In this document: positions 16,931-24,494 of the stretch, piece after piece | How the letters are laid out: each line of letters opens with the position of its first letter | Numbering within the stretch: position 1 is the stretch's first letter | Assembly (NCBI GenBank): GCA_902826635.1 | Contig: CADEFQ010000028.1 | Coordinates: 1 to 42,536, forward strand | Direction of reading: 5' to 3' | Length of the DNA: 42,536 nt | DNA from: an uncultured Pseudomonadota bacterium | GTDB lineage: Bacteria; Pseudomonadota; Gammaproteobacteria; Steroidobacterales; Steroidobacteraceae | Program-made: the position numbers and the translations under genes | Notes under the pieces: model-generated | Told to the model about the DNA's origin: nothing | What the model saw: the letters and a program-made list of their open reading frames with translations, nothing else | Database searches by the model: none

Positions 16931-18982
16931 ATGAGATCGATCCACGGCAGGTCAGTCTTCGCGGCCATCGCAACGAGTGCGCTGCTCCTTGCAGGCTGCA
17001 GCGGTGGATCGGGCGTCGACGGGAACGACATCGGCCAGACCGACACGTCGAGCGGCAGCCTGCCGGGCGGCTCAACGGTTCCGCCGTCGCCCACCGGGTT
17101 GCACCCGCTGTTCCAGGTTGCGCAGGGGCTGCTTCCGTACCCGACCGATCTGTACTTTTCGGGTTCGACCGACGGCACCCTCAACATCGCACCCGCGAAT
17201 TCGCTGATCCCCGCGCAGGGCGCGCTCAATTCGATCGACGGCTACGGCGTGAACACGCCGATCCGCGCGCGCTTCTCCGGCGCGGTCAGTGCCGCGTCGC
17301 TCACCGCAGCAAGCGTGCGCGTCGTGCGCGTCAACATCGACAACACGACCAAGGCCACGGTCGGCGTCGCGGGCGTGCTCGTGCCGGGCGTTGATTACGC
17401 GGTGGGCCTCGCGACCGACGCAGGCGTCGGCAACCAGATCGTCGAGATTCGCCCGTTGCGCCCGCTGGTGCCGAGCACGGGCGCAACGAACAATGGCTAC
17501 CTCGTGCTGCTGACGAACGGCATCACCGATGCCGCGGGCGCCGCGGCCGTGCCGGACACCGACTACGCGACGATCAAGAACGCGCTCGCGGGTGGCGCCA
17601 GCTGCCCGAGCATCACGAGCCCCACGATGAACGGCGTGTGCCGTCTCACGGGCGCGCACCTGCAGATCGCCGCAGGCGTGGGACTGAATCCGGCCAACGT
17701 GATCCTGTCGTTCAGCTTCTCCACCGGCTCGACCCGCGACACGCTCGCGGCCGTGGCGGCGGGCGTCACCGCGCGCCCGATCGTCGCGCAAGCCACGGGC
17801 CTCAACACGAAGCAGATCAATCCGGCGCTGCCCGGCGTGGCGGATATCTACGCAGGCACGCTGCAGATTCCCTACTACCTCTCGAAGGCCGCCCCGCTCA
17901 CCGGCTCTTGGCAGGGCAATCCGTCGCCGGTCGGTGGCACGCGTTTCCTCACGCGCTTCAACCCGGTGCCGGTCGCCACGGAAACTCTATCGATCCCGCT
18001 GCTCGCGACAGTGCCGAACGCGGCATCGGGTCGCGTGAAGCCGGCGAACGGCTGGCCCGTCGTGATCTTCCAGCACGGCATCACGGGCAACCGCACCAAC
18101 ATGCTGGGCCTCGCGGACAGCTTCGCCGCTCAAGGCTTCGTCGTCGTCGCGATCGACCAGCCGCTGCACGGCATCACCGACCCGATGAACCCGCTGTACC
18201 AGCAGGCGAACGAGCGCACGTTCAACCTGGACGTCATGAACAACACGACCGGCGCATCGGGCCCCGACGGCGTGATCGATTCCTCGGGCGCGAGCTTCAT
18301 CAATCTGTCGAGCCTGCTCACCGCGCGCGACAACCTGCGCGAGGCGTCGGCCGACCTCCTCACCGTCGCGCGCAGCGTCGGCAACCTCGACGTCTCGGGC
18401 GACGCCGTCTCCGACATCGATGCGACGCGCATCCATTTCGTCGGCCAGTCGCTCGGCAGCATCGTCGCGATCCCGTGGCTCTCGCTGTCGACCGCCGTGC
18501 AGACCGCGACGCTGTCGGTGCCGGGTGGGCTCGTCACGCAGCTGCTGCGCGATTCGCCGACTTTCGGCCCGCGCATCAACGCCGGCCTGCAGGCACAGGG
18601 CCTCGTACCCGGCACCACGCTCTACAACCAGTTCTTCCGTGATGCACAGAACGTGATCGAGGCCGGCGACCCGATCAACTACATGGCGGCCGCCGCGGCG
18701 GCGAAACCGATCCTGTTGCACCAGGTGATCGGCGATACGGTGATCCCGAACTCGGCGACGCAGCGCCTGATCGATGTCGCGGCGCTGCCGAAAGTCAGCA
18801 CGCCGGGCCCGAATCCGATCTCGCGCGCCTATGTCAGCTTCACGGCCGGCGTGCACTCGTCGCTCCTCGATCCGACCGCAAGTCTCCCGGTCACGGTCGA
18901 GATGCAGACCCAAGCCGTGACTTTCGCGGTGACGAACGGCACGATCGTTGCGATCACCAATCCGGCGGTGGTGCAGCCCTAG
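16931..18982 (+). CDS. VolA/Pla-1-like lipase lipoprotein
   Basis: A 683-aa surface or outer-membrane lipoprotein with lipobox LLAGC (Cys22) and a Gly/Ser-rich linker. Residues about 50-85 carry PYPTDLYFSGSTDGTLNIA, the hallmark of the bacterial virulence-factor lipase N-terminal domain (PF12262) found in Pla-1/VolA lipases. The alpha/beta-hydrolase part has an oxyanion region FQHGITGNRTNM and the nucleophile elbow GQSLGS, with Ser507 as nucleophile. The His is probably that of GVHSSLLDP near residue 639. VolA is known to release fatty acids from lysophosphatidylcholine, and the same activity here is inferred. The gene diverges from rsmD across 62 bp. Confidence 0.88.
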   Translation: MRSIHGRSVFAAIATSALLLAGCSGGSGVDGNDIGQTDTSSGSLPGGSTVPPSPTGLHPLFQVAQGLLPYPTDLYFSGSTDGTLNIAPANSLIPAQGALNSIDGYGVNTPIRARFSGAVSAASLTAASVRVVRVNIDNTTKATVGVAGVLVPGVDYAVGLATDAGVGNQIVEIRPLRPLVPSTGATNNGYLVLLTNGITDAAGAAAVPDTDYATIKNALAGGASCPSITSPTMNGVCRLTGAHLQIAAGVGLNPANVILSFSFSTGSTRDTLAAVAAGVTARPIVAQATGLNTKQINPALPGVADIYAGTLQIPYYLSKAAPLTGSWQGNPSPVGGTRFLTRFNPVPVATETLSIPLLATVPNAASGRVKPANGWPVVIFQHGITGNRTNMLGLADSFAAQGFVVVAIDQPLHGITDPMNPLYQQANERTFNLDVMNNTTGASGPDGVIDSSGASFINLSSLLTARDNLREASADLLTVARSVGNLDVSGDAVSDIDATRIHFVGQSLGSIVAIPWLSLSTAVQTATLSVPGGLVTQLLRDSPTFGPRINAGLQAQGLVPGTTLYNQFFRDAQNVIEAGDPINYMAAAAAAKPILLHQVIGDTVIPNSATQRLIDVAALPKVSTPGPNPISRAYVSFTAGVHSSLLDPTASLPVTVEMQTQAVTFAVTNGTIVAITNPAVVQP

Positions 18983-19036
18983 CCGGGTGGCTGCGTGAAT
19001 TGACGCTACAATGCGCCTTGGGTCAAGGCGAGGCGC

Positions 19037-20002
19037 ATGGCGACGATCGACACCGAATCCGGCGGGGCGCGTGAAGGCTTCTTCAGGCGGCTGCGCGCGA
19101 AGCTCCACAAGCCCGACTCGTGGCTGTCGTATGACCTCGGCAACCTGTTTCGCGGCCGCGCGATCGACGCGGCCGTGCTCGAAGAGCTCGAGACGCGGCT
19201 GCTGACTGCCGATGTCGGCGTCGAGGCAACGGAGCAGATCCTCGAAGCCCTTGCGCAGCGCGTGCGACGCAAGGAGCTCGACGACGTCGACGCGCTCATC
19301 GACGCGCTCAAGAACGCGATCTTCGAGATCCTCGACCCCTGCGCGAAGCCGCTCGACATCAGCGCGTCACGCAAACCCTTCGTGCTGCTCGTGGTGGGCG
19401 TCAACGGCTCGGGCAAGACGACCACCATCGGCAAGCTGGCACAGCGCCTGCACGACGAGGGCAAGAGCGTCGTGCTCGCCGCCGGCGACACCTTTCGCGC
19501 CGCCGCGATCGAACAACTCGGCGTCTGGGCCGATCGCACCGGTGCGGCCATGGTCGCGCAGCAGGCCGGCGCCGATCCGGCGGCGGTCGTGTTCGACGCG
19601 CTGCAGTCGGCGCGCTCGCGCGGCTCGCAGGTGCTGATCGCGGACACGGCGGGGCGCCTGCAGAACCAGTCGCACCTGATGGACGAGCTGAAGAAGGTCA
19701 AGCGCGTGATCCAGCGCGCGGACCCCTCGGCGCCGCATGAAGTGCTGCTCGTCCTCGATGCGAACCAGGGCCAGAACGCGCTCGTGCAGGCGCGCGAATT
19801 CAACGAGGCGGTCGGAGTCACCGGACTCGTGCTCACGAAGCTCGACGGCACCGCGAAGGGCGGCATCGTCGTCGCGATCGCGCGCCAGCTGCGTCTGCCG
19901 ATCCGCTACATCGGCATCGGCGAGGGCGCGGACGACTTCGGCGTCTTCGATGCGCGCGCGTTCGCGGAGGCACTCGTCGAGGGCGCGGAGCGCCCGGCGT
20001 GA
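19037..20002 (+). CDS. ftsY: Signal recognition particle receptor FtsY
   Basis: A 321-aa SRP-receptor GTPase that docks ribosome-Ffh complexes at the inner membrane. The N domain (about 20-105) precedes the NG GTPase core: G1 GVNGSGKT (121-128), DTFRAAA, DTAGR, TKLDGTAKGG and the final GIGEGADDFGVFD. The long acidic A domain of E. coli FtsY is absent; only ~20 residues precede the N domain, including a short amphipathic stretch. The stop overlaps ftsE as GTGA. The gene order ftsY-ftsE-ftsX-rpoH is the classical gammaproteobacterial one. Confidence 0.97.
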   Translation: MATIDTESGGAREGFFRRLRAKLHKPDSWLSYDLGNLFRGRAIDAAVLEELETRLLTADVGVEATEQILEALAQRVRRKELDDVDALIDALKNAIFEILDPCAKPLDISASRKPFVLLVVGVNGSGKTTTIGKLAQRLHDEGKSVVLAAGDTFRAAAIEQLGVWADRTGAAMVAQQAGADPAAVVFDALQSARSRGSQVLIADTAGRLQNQSHLMDELKKVKRVIQRADPSAPHEVLLVLDANQGQNALVQAREFNEAVGVTGLVLTKLDGTAKGGIVVAIARQLRLPIRYIGIGEGADDFGVFDARAFAEALVEGAERPA

Positions 20003-20694
20003 TCCGGTTCGAGCGCGTCGCCAAGCGCTATCCCAACGGTCGCGAGGCGATCTCCGGCGTCAGCTTCGAAGTGCCGCGCGGCGAGATGGTGTTCCTGACG
20101 GGCCGGTCGGGCGCGGGCAAGAGCACCGTCCTCAAGCTCATCGCCCTGCTCGAGCGGCCCACGCGCGGGGCCGTCACCGTGAACGACCACAGCACCGGCC
20201 CGTTGCCGGCCCGCAAGATCCCGGCGTTTCGCCGCGAGATCGGCGTCGTGTTCCAGGACCACAAGCTGCTCGTCGATCGCCCGGTGTTCGACAACGTCGC
20301 GCTGCCGCTCGTGGTCGCCGACACGCCTTTGCGCGAGATCGACAAGCGCGTGCGCGCCGCGCTCGACCAGGTGGGCCTCCTCGGCAAGGAGCGCCTGCTG
20401 CCGCTCGAACTGTCGATCGGCGAGCAGCAGCGCGTCGGCATCGCGCGTGCCGTGATCACGAAGCCCGCGGTCCTGATCGCGGACGAGCCGACGGGCAACC
20501 TCGACCCCGAACTCGCGCTCGAAGTGATGAACGTGTTTCGCCGCTTCCAGGAAGTCGGCACGACCGTGATGGTCGCGACGCACGACATGCATCTCGTGCG
20601 CGAGTTCGGCAAGCGCGAGATCGTGCTCGAAAGCGGCCACGTGCGCGGCGTCGAGGACGTGCAGGTGCCGACGGTGGGGGCGGCGGCGCGATGA
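19999..20694 (+). CDS. ftsE: Cell-division ATP-binding protein FtsE
   Basis: A 231-aa ABC ATPase. With FtsX it activates periplasmic amidases through an adaptor and supports divisome assembly. Walker A is GRSGAGKST, the Q-loop lies in VFQDHKLL, the signature is LSIGEQQR (Ile in place of the usual first Gly), and Walker B is VLIADEPTGNLD with the D-loop following. The H-loop is in THDMH. The GTG start lies in a GTGA overlap with ftsY, and the stop overlaps ftsX as ATGA, so all three are coupled. Confidence 0.97.
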   Translation: MIRFERVAKRYPNGREAISGVSFEVPRGEMVFLTGRSGAGKSTVLKLIALLERPTRGAVTVNDHSTGPLPARKIPAFRREIGVVFQDHKLLVDRPVFDNVALPLVVADTPLREIDKRVRAALDQVGLLGKERLLPLELSIGEQQRVGIARAVITKPAVLIADEPTGNLDPELALEVMNVFRRFQEVGTTVMVATHDMHLVREFGKREIVLESGHVRGVEDVQVPTVGAAAR

Positions 20695-21617
20695 CGGGCC
20701 CGGGCACCTGGCTCGCGCGCCACGCGCAGGCCGCGCTCGGCGCGACCGGCAGGCTCGCGCGCGCGCCGCTCGCGACCCTGTTCACGATCGGTGTGATCGG
20801 GCTCGCGCTCGCGATGCCGCTCGGGCTCAAGCTGTTCGTCGACAATGCGCGCGCCGCCACCGGGGATTTCGCCAATGCGGTCGACCTGTCGATCTACTTC
20901 AAGATCGGGACTCCGCTCGAGAAGGTGCGGCAGCTCGCGGACCGCGCGCAGGCCCGCCCGGGAGTCGCCTCGGTCAAGGTGATCCCGGCCGACACCGCGC
21001 TCGCGGAGTTTCGCAAGTACTCCGGCTTCGGCGCGGCGCTCGATGCCATCAGCGACAACCCGCTGCCGCACGTGCTCGGCATCCGCCCACGCGCGGGCGC
21101 GGATTCGACCGCCGATCTCGCGAAGCTGAGGGACTACTTCGCGTCCTGGCCCGAAGTCGAGCTCGTGCAGATGGACATCGAGTGGGTGCATCGCTTCAAC
21201 GCGATACTCGAAGTGCTGCGCCGGACGCTCGCGATCGCCGCCGTCGTGCTCGCCTTCGGCGTGCTCGCGGTGGTCGGCAATACGATCCGCCTCGAAATCC
21301 AGAACCGGCGTGCCGAAATCGAAGTGACGAAACTGGTCGGTGGCTCGAACGCCTTCGTGCGCCGGCCATTTCTCTACACCGGCGTGCTCTATGGCTTCCT
21401 CGGCGCATTGCTCGCGTTCCTGATCGTCTACGCCGCAACGACCCTGCTTGCCCCGGCAGTCGCCGATCTCGCAAAGGCCTATGGCAGCCGTTTCGCGCTG
21501 CTTGGGCCGGGCCGGGACGACGTTTCCCGGCTGCTCGGCGGCGGCGCAGCGCTCGGCTGGGTGGGGGCGTGGCTCGCCGCGGCGCGGCACCTTCGCTCGA
21601 TAGAACCCCAGGCCTGA
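20691..21617 (+). CDS. ftsX: Cell-division membrane protein FtsX
   Basis: A 308-aa inner-membrane partner of FtsE. One transmembrane helix (about residues 28-48, TIGVIGLALAMPLGLKLF region) is followed by a periplasmic loop of ~120 residues that would bind the amidase activator. Three further helices follow at about 178-198, 220-250 and 280-300. The cytoplasmic loop NTIRLEIQNRRAEIEVTKLV is the conserved FtsX segment between helices. The ATG at 20691 is fixed by the ATGA overlap with ftsE; the much longer open frame upstream is a shadow of ftsY/ftsE. Confidence 0.96.
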   Translation: MTGPGTWLARHAQAALGATGRLARAPLATLFTIGVIGLALAMPLGLKLFVDNARAATGDFANAVDLSIYFKIGTPLEKVRQLADRAQARPGVASVKVIPADTALAEFRKYSGFGAALDAISDNPLPHVLGIRPRAGADSTADLAKLRDYFASWPEVELVQMDIEWVHRFNAILEVLRRTLAIAAVVLAFGVLAVVGNTIRLEIQNRRAEIEVTKLVGGSNAFVRRPFLYTGVLYGFLGALLAFLIVYAATTLLAPAVADLAKAYGSRFALLGPGRDDVSRLLGGGAALGWVGAWLAAARHLRSIEPQA

Positions 21618-21660
21618 AGGGCGATCGCCGCTCGCTCCAATTCGTGATATCTGGTTGATT

Positions 21661-21676
21661 ATAAAAGCTATTTTAT
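21661..21676. repeat. A/T-rich inverted repeat between ftsX and rpoH
   Basis: Bases 21661-21676 read as ATAAAA, four bases GCTA, then TTTTAT: a perfect 6-bp arm repeat in an otherwise GC-rich chromosome. It lies in an AT-rich patch about 45 to 60 bases past the ftsX stop. It could be a weak stem, an AT-rich upstream promoter element, or a protein site. A TATAAA at 21660-21665 could be a -10, but I see no good -35 for it. Confidence 0.4.
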
Positions 21677-21688
21677 TGGTTTCGGCGG

Positions 21689-21716
21689 GGAACCGGAGCG
21701 GCGGTTAGCACTCTAA
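21689..21716 (+). promoter_or_regulatory. Sigma-E-like promoter upstream of rpoH
   Basis: GGAACCG (21689-21695) is followed after 15 bp by CTCTAA (21711-21716). The known sigma-E (RpoE) consensus is GGAACTT, 15 bp, GTCTAA, so the spacing is exact and 10 of 13 positions match. In E. coli the rpoH P3 promoter is sigma-E-dependent, which makes the placement sensible. Transcription would begin near 21722, inside the CIRCE-like operator. Confidence 0.6.
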
Positions 21717-21731
21717 TACCGCGACTGCTAA
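21705..21731. promoter_or_regulatory. CIRCE-like operator (HrcA site) upstream of rpoH
   Basis: TTAGCACTC (21705-21713), a 9-bp spacer, then GACTGCTAA (21723-21731). The CIRCE consensus is TTAGCACTC-N9-GAGTGCTAA, so 17 of 18 arm positions match and the spacing is exact. CIRCE is bound by the repressor HrcA, which is itself controlled by GroEL. The element covers the -10 and start site of the sigma-E-like promoter and ends 10 bp before the first possible rpoH ATG, where bound repressor would block transcription. Confidence 0.85.
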
Positions 21732-21750
21732 CATCTGGAGCATGAACGAT

Positions 21751-22611
21751 ATGCAGCTCGTTGCTCGCCGTAATGATTTCTTGCTGTCGGCCCCGATTGG
21801 GAGCTTCGACGCGTACCTCGATCGCGTCGCGCAGATTCCCGTGCTGACGCGCGAGCGCGAGCAGGAGCTCGCACAGCGTCTTCGCAACGCGGGCGACCTC
21901 GCCGCCGCGCGCGAGCTCGTGCTTTCGCACCTTCGTTTTGTCGTGCATGTGGCGCGCGGCTACTCGGGCTATGGCCTGCCGCTCGGCGACATCGTGCAAG
22001 AGGGCAACGTCGGCTTGATGAAGGCCGTCAAGCGCTTCGACCCCGACATGGGCGTGCGCCTCGTGTCGTTCGCGGTGCACTGGATCCGCGCCGAGATCCA
22101 TGAGTTCGTGCTGCGCAACTGGCGGATCGTGAAGATCGCGACCACCAAGGCGCAGCGCAAGCTCTTCTTCAACCTGCGCCGCATGAAGAAAAACCTCGCG
22201 TGGCTGACGCACGAGGAAACGCAGGCGGTGGCGAAAGACCTCGGCGTTCGCCCCGAGGAAGTCACGGAGATGGAGCAGCGCCTCGCGTCACGCGAGCTCT
22301 CCTTCGATCCGGCGCCCGATGCCGAGGACGACGAAGCCTACGGCCCCGCGGCGTATCTCCCTTCGCCCGAAGCGGATCCGGCCGAGCAGATCGCGGAAGC
22401 CGAATGGGAGCGGGAATCCTCGACGCAGCTCGCGAGCGCGATCGAAGCGCTCGATCCGCGCAGCCGCGAGATCGTTCGCCGCCGCTGGATCACGGAAGAA
22501 AAGGCCACCCTGCACGATCTCGCCGACCAATACGGCGTGTCGGCCGAGCGGGTGCGCCAGATCGAAGCGGCGGCGCTGAAGAAACTCCGCGGCGCGCTCG
22601 CGGCGGCGTAG
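21751..22611 (+). CDS. rpoH: RNA polymerase sigma-32 (heat-shock) factor
   Basis: A sigma-70 family factor of 286 aa that directs RNA polymerase to heat-shock promoters. Region 2 shows [19 protein letters not shown] and [34 protein letters not shown] follows. The RpoH box is [13 protein letters not shown]. Region 4 ends with [19 protein letters not shown]. Two ATGs are possible: 21742 is only 1 nt after GGAG (21737-21740), while 21751 is 10 nt after it and is preferred; the first adds MND. It follows ftsX after 124-133 bp and has its own regulated promoter region. Confidence 0.96.
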   Translation: MQLVARRNDFLLSAPIGSFDAYLDRVAQIPVLTREREQELAQRLRNAGDLAAARELVLSHLRFVVHVARGYSGYGLPLGDIVQEGNVGLMKAVKRFDPDMGVRLVSFAVHWIRAEIHEFVLRNWRIVKIATTKAQRKLFFNLRRMKKNLAWLTHEETQAVAKDLGVRPEEVTEMEQRLASRELSFDPAPDAEDDEAYGPAAYLPSPEADPAEQIAEAEWERESSTQLASAIEALDPRSREIVRRRWITEEKATLHDLADQYGVSAERVRQIEAAALKKLRGALAAA

Positions 22612-22640
22612 TCGCCGCGCGGCCTGCGCGGGCCCGGTCC

Positions 22641-23321
22641 TTACTGCGCGCGGATCGGCGCGAAGGTCAGCTCCACGCGCCGGTTCTGCGCACGCCCCGC
22701 GGCCGTGTCATTGGTCGCGATCGGCCGCATTTCACCCGCACCCACGGTGATCAGGCGATCTGCACGAATGCCGTGACTGCGCAGGTATTCGGCGACTGCG
22801 CCGGCGCGGCGCTCCGACAGCTGCTGGTTGTACGCCTCGCTGCCGGTGCTGTCGGTGTGGCCGGCCGACTCGATCAGCGTCTTGTCGTATTCCTTCGCGA
22901 CGAGGGCAACCGAATCGAGCACGCGGAAGAACGATGCGTTGAGGTCCGCACTGTCGGTCCTGAACGTGATGTGGCCGGGCATGTTGAGCGTGATGTTGTC
23001 GCCGACGCGGGTGACGGAAACACCGGTGCCGCGCAGCTGCTCGCGCAGTTTTGCTTCCTGCCTGTCCATGTAGACGCCGATGCCGGCACCCGCCAGCCCG
23101 CCGATGCCGGCGCCGATCAGCGCGCGCTCGCGACGTTCCCGCGAATTGTCGCCGGTGATGAGTCCGATCACGACCCCGGACGCGACGCCGATCATCGCGC
23201 CCTTCGAGGCCTTGTTCATCTCCCTCCCACCGGTGTAGGGATCGGTCGTGTAGCAGCCGGCCGCAGCGACTGCGACGAGCGCCGCAAGCCACAGCGAGCG
23301 GGTGGCGATCAGGCGTGACAT
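22641..23321 (-). CDS. OmpA family lipoprotein with glycine-zipper (YiaD-like)
   Basis: A 226-aa outer-membrane lipoprotein. The signal peptide ends in a lipobox-like AAAGC (Cys22). A Gly-rich glycine-zipper region follows (about 38-85: MIGVASGVVIGLITG and ALIGAGIGGLAGAGIGVYM). Residues about 115-225 are an OmpA C-terminal peptidoglycan-binding domain, with ESAGHTDSTGSEAYN and the NQQLSERRAGAVAEYL motif whose Asp and Arg bind diaminopimelate. The ATG at 23321 has GGAGG 9 nt upstream, so the in-frame ATG at 23339 is less likely. It converges on rpoH with 29 bp between the stops. Confidence 0.92.
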   Translation of the reverse strand: MSRLIATRSLWLAALVAVAAAGCYTTDPYTGGREMNKASKGAMIGVASGVVIGLITGDNSRERRERALIGAGIGGLAGAGIGVYMDRQEAKLREQLRGTGVSVTRVGDNITLNMPGHITFRTDSADLNASFFRVLDSVALVAKEYDKTLIESAGHTDSTGSEAYNQQLSERRAGAVAEYLRSHGIRADRLITVGAGEMRPIATNDTAAGRAQNRRVELTFAPIRAQ

Positions 23322-23342
23322 GTCAGCGAACCTCCGCAATGT

Positions 23343-23888
23343 CTATTCGACGGAATCGCCGGAAGCCGGCGGCGTCGTGGCGCGATCATACCCTCGCGGA
23401 CGGATCGCGACGGTATTGCGGATGCGGGTGCAGCGCGTGCCGTCGGCGAGGTAGTAGCCGTATTCGAATATCGGGGTCGCGCGCCCCTTGGCCGCGAGCT
23501 GCGCACTGATGTCGCGCTCTTGCGACGGTGTCATCTCGAAGCGCAGTTCGAGGTCCGTGCTGCCGCCTCGTTCGAATTCGATGTGGAGACCGCGCGTCCA
23601 TACCGAAAAACCCGGAAACACGCGCGCGCACGCGAGCGCCGCGATCGGATCGGCGAGCGAGGCCTGGAAGCCGCCGAACATCACGCCGCCCGGATTGCGC
23701 GAGATCGAATTGAGTGGCAGGCGGATGCGCACGATGCGCCAGTCGTTCGTCATTTCGAGCACACGAATGTGCATCAGCCAGAACGGCGGGTACCACTCGA
23801 GCTTGCGCGCGTCGGTGAGCCAGCGGCGCGTGAGGAGCCAGCCCATGAGGCGCTGCATCAGGCGCGGCGATCTTGCAGGCGAGGACAC
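23343..23888 (-). CDS. DUF4442 hotdog-fold thioesterase-like protein
   Basis: A 181-aa soluble protein related to PaaI-type hotdog thioesterases (DUF4442). Visible marks are WYPPFWLMHIRVLEM, the hotdog helix GGVMFGGFQASLADPIAALAC, and VWTRGLHIEFERGGSTDLE with ARF-type beta strands behind it. The Asn/Gly/Asp arrangement of the helix is where acyl-CoA would bind, but no substrate can be named. A second in-frame ATG at residue 11 gives a shorter alternative. It diverges from the Mpo1-like gene with 44 bp between start codons. Confidence 0.85.
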   Translation of the reverse strand: MSSPARSPRLMQRLMGWLLTRRWLTDARKLEWYPPFWLMHIRVLEMTNDWRIVRIRLPLNSISRNPGGVMFGGFQASLADPIAALACARVFPGFSVWTRGLHIEFERGGSTDLELRFEMTPSQERDISAQLAAKGRATPIFEYGYYLADGTRCTRIRNTVAIRPRGYDRATTPPASGDSVE

Positions 23889-23932
23889 GCGAGGGTAGCG
23901 TCACCGAAAGGACCAGAGGCAGAGGTTACACC

Positions 23933-24430
23933 ATGCGCACGGTGACCCAGTGGCTCGACGAATACGGCGACAGCCACCGCAACCCCGTCAACAAGGGGCT
24001 GCACTGGTTGTGCGTGCCGCCGATCGTCATTTCCGTGATCGGGCTGCTCTGGTCGTTGCCCGTGCCGGAGGTGGCCGGCACCCTCTCGCCGTGGCTCAAC
24101 TGGGCGACGATCGCCGCGGCGCTGAGCCTCGTGTACTACTTCACGCTCTCGCCACCACTCGCGATCGGCAGCGTGGTCGTGTTCGCAGCGATGTTCGCGG
24201 TCGTGCTGGCGCTTGCCCGCCTCGCCTGGCCACTGTGGCAGACCTGCGCGGTGATCTTCGTCGTGGCGTGGATCGGGCAGTTCATTGGCCACGTGCTCGA
24301 AGGCAAGCGCCCGTCGTTCTTCAAGGACCTGCAATTCCTGCTGATCGGCCCGCTGTGGCTCCTCGCCTTCATTTACCGGGGCCTCGGCCTGCCCTACACG
24401 CCGCGCCGGCGCGCCGGGCAGAATACGTAA
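23933..24430 (+). CDS. Mpo1-like (DUF962) membrane protein
   Basis: A 165-aa protein of the DUF962/Mpo1 family with about four hydrophobic segments (residues 30-50, 60-78, 83-103, 108-125) and a hydrophobic C-terminal stretch. The N-terminal motif WLDEYGDSHRNPVNKGLHWL has the conserved His residues (20 and 28 region); FIGHVLEGKRPSFFKD supplies a second His motif. Yeast Mpo1 is an iron-dependent dioxygenase that removes one carbon from 2-hydroxy fatty acids; the bacterial role is inferred. The ATG at 23933 fits the conserved start; a longer frame from 23873 lies over the divergent gene. Confidence 0.88.
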   Translation: MRTVTQWLDEYGDSHRNPVNKGLHWLCVPPIVISVIGLLWSLPVPEVAGTLSPWLNWATIAAALSLVYYFTLSPPLAIGSVVVFAAMFAVVLALARLAWPLWQTCAVIFVVAWIGQFIGHVLEGKRPSFFKDLQFLLIGPLWLLAFIYRGLGLPYTPRRRAGQNT

Positions 24431-24446
24431 TCCTCACTGCCTGGCT

Positions 24447-24461
24447 GCGGGGCCGCCCCGC
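24447..24461. repeat. Palindrome next to a -10-like box upstream of the dehydrogenase gene
   Basis: GCGGGGC, one base, GCCCCGC: a perfect 7-bp arm palindrome. It is followed directly by TATACT (24462-24467), a plausible -10, 28 bp before the dehydrogenase start. No convincing -35 is visible. No T-run follows, so it is not a standard terminator of the Mpo1-like gene. It could be an operator that occludes the promoter. Confidence 0.4.
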
Positions 24462-24494
24462 TATACTGGGCGACCCCGTCCAGGAGACTGCCCC

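Noticed and set aside
21705-21731. Reading the TTAGCACTC repeat as a rho-independent terminator of ftsX
   Set aside because: No T-run follows, the arms are too short and not GC-rich, and the match to CIRCE is much better.
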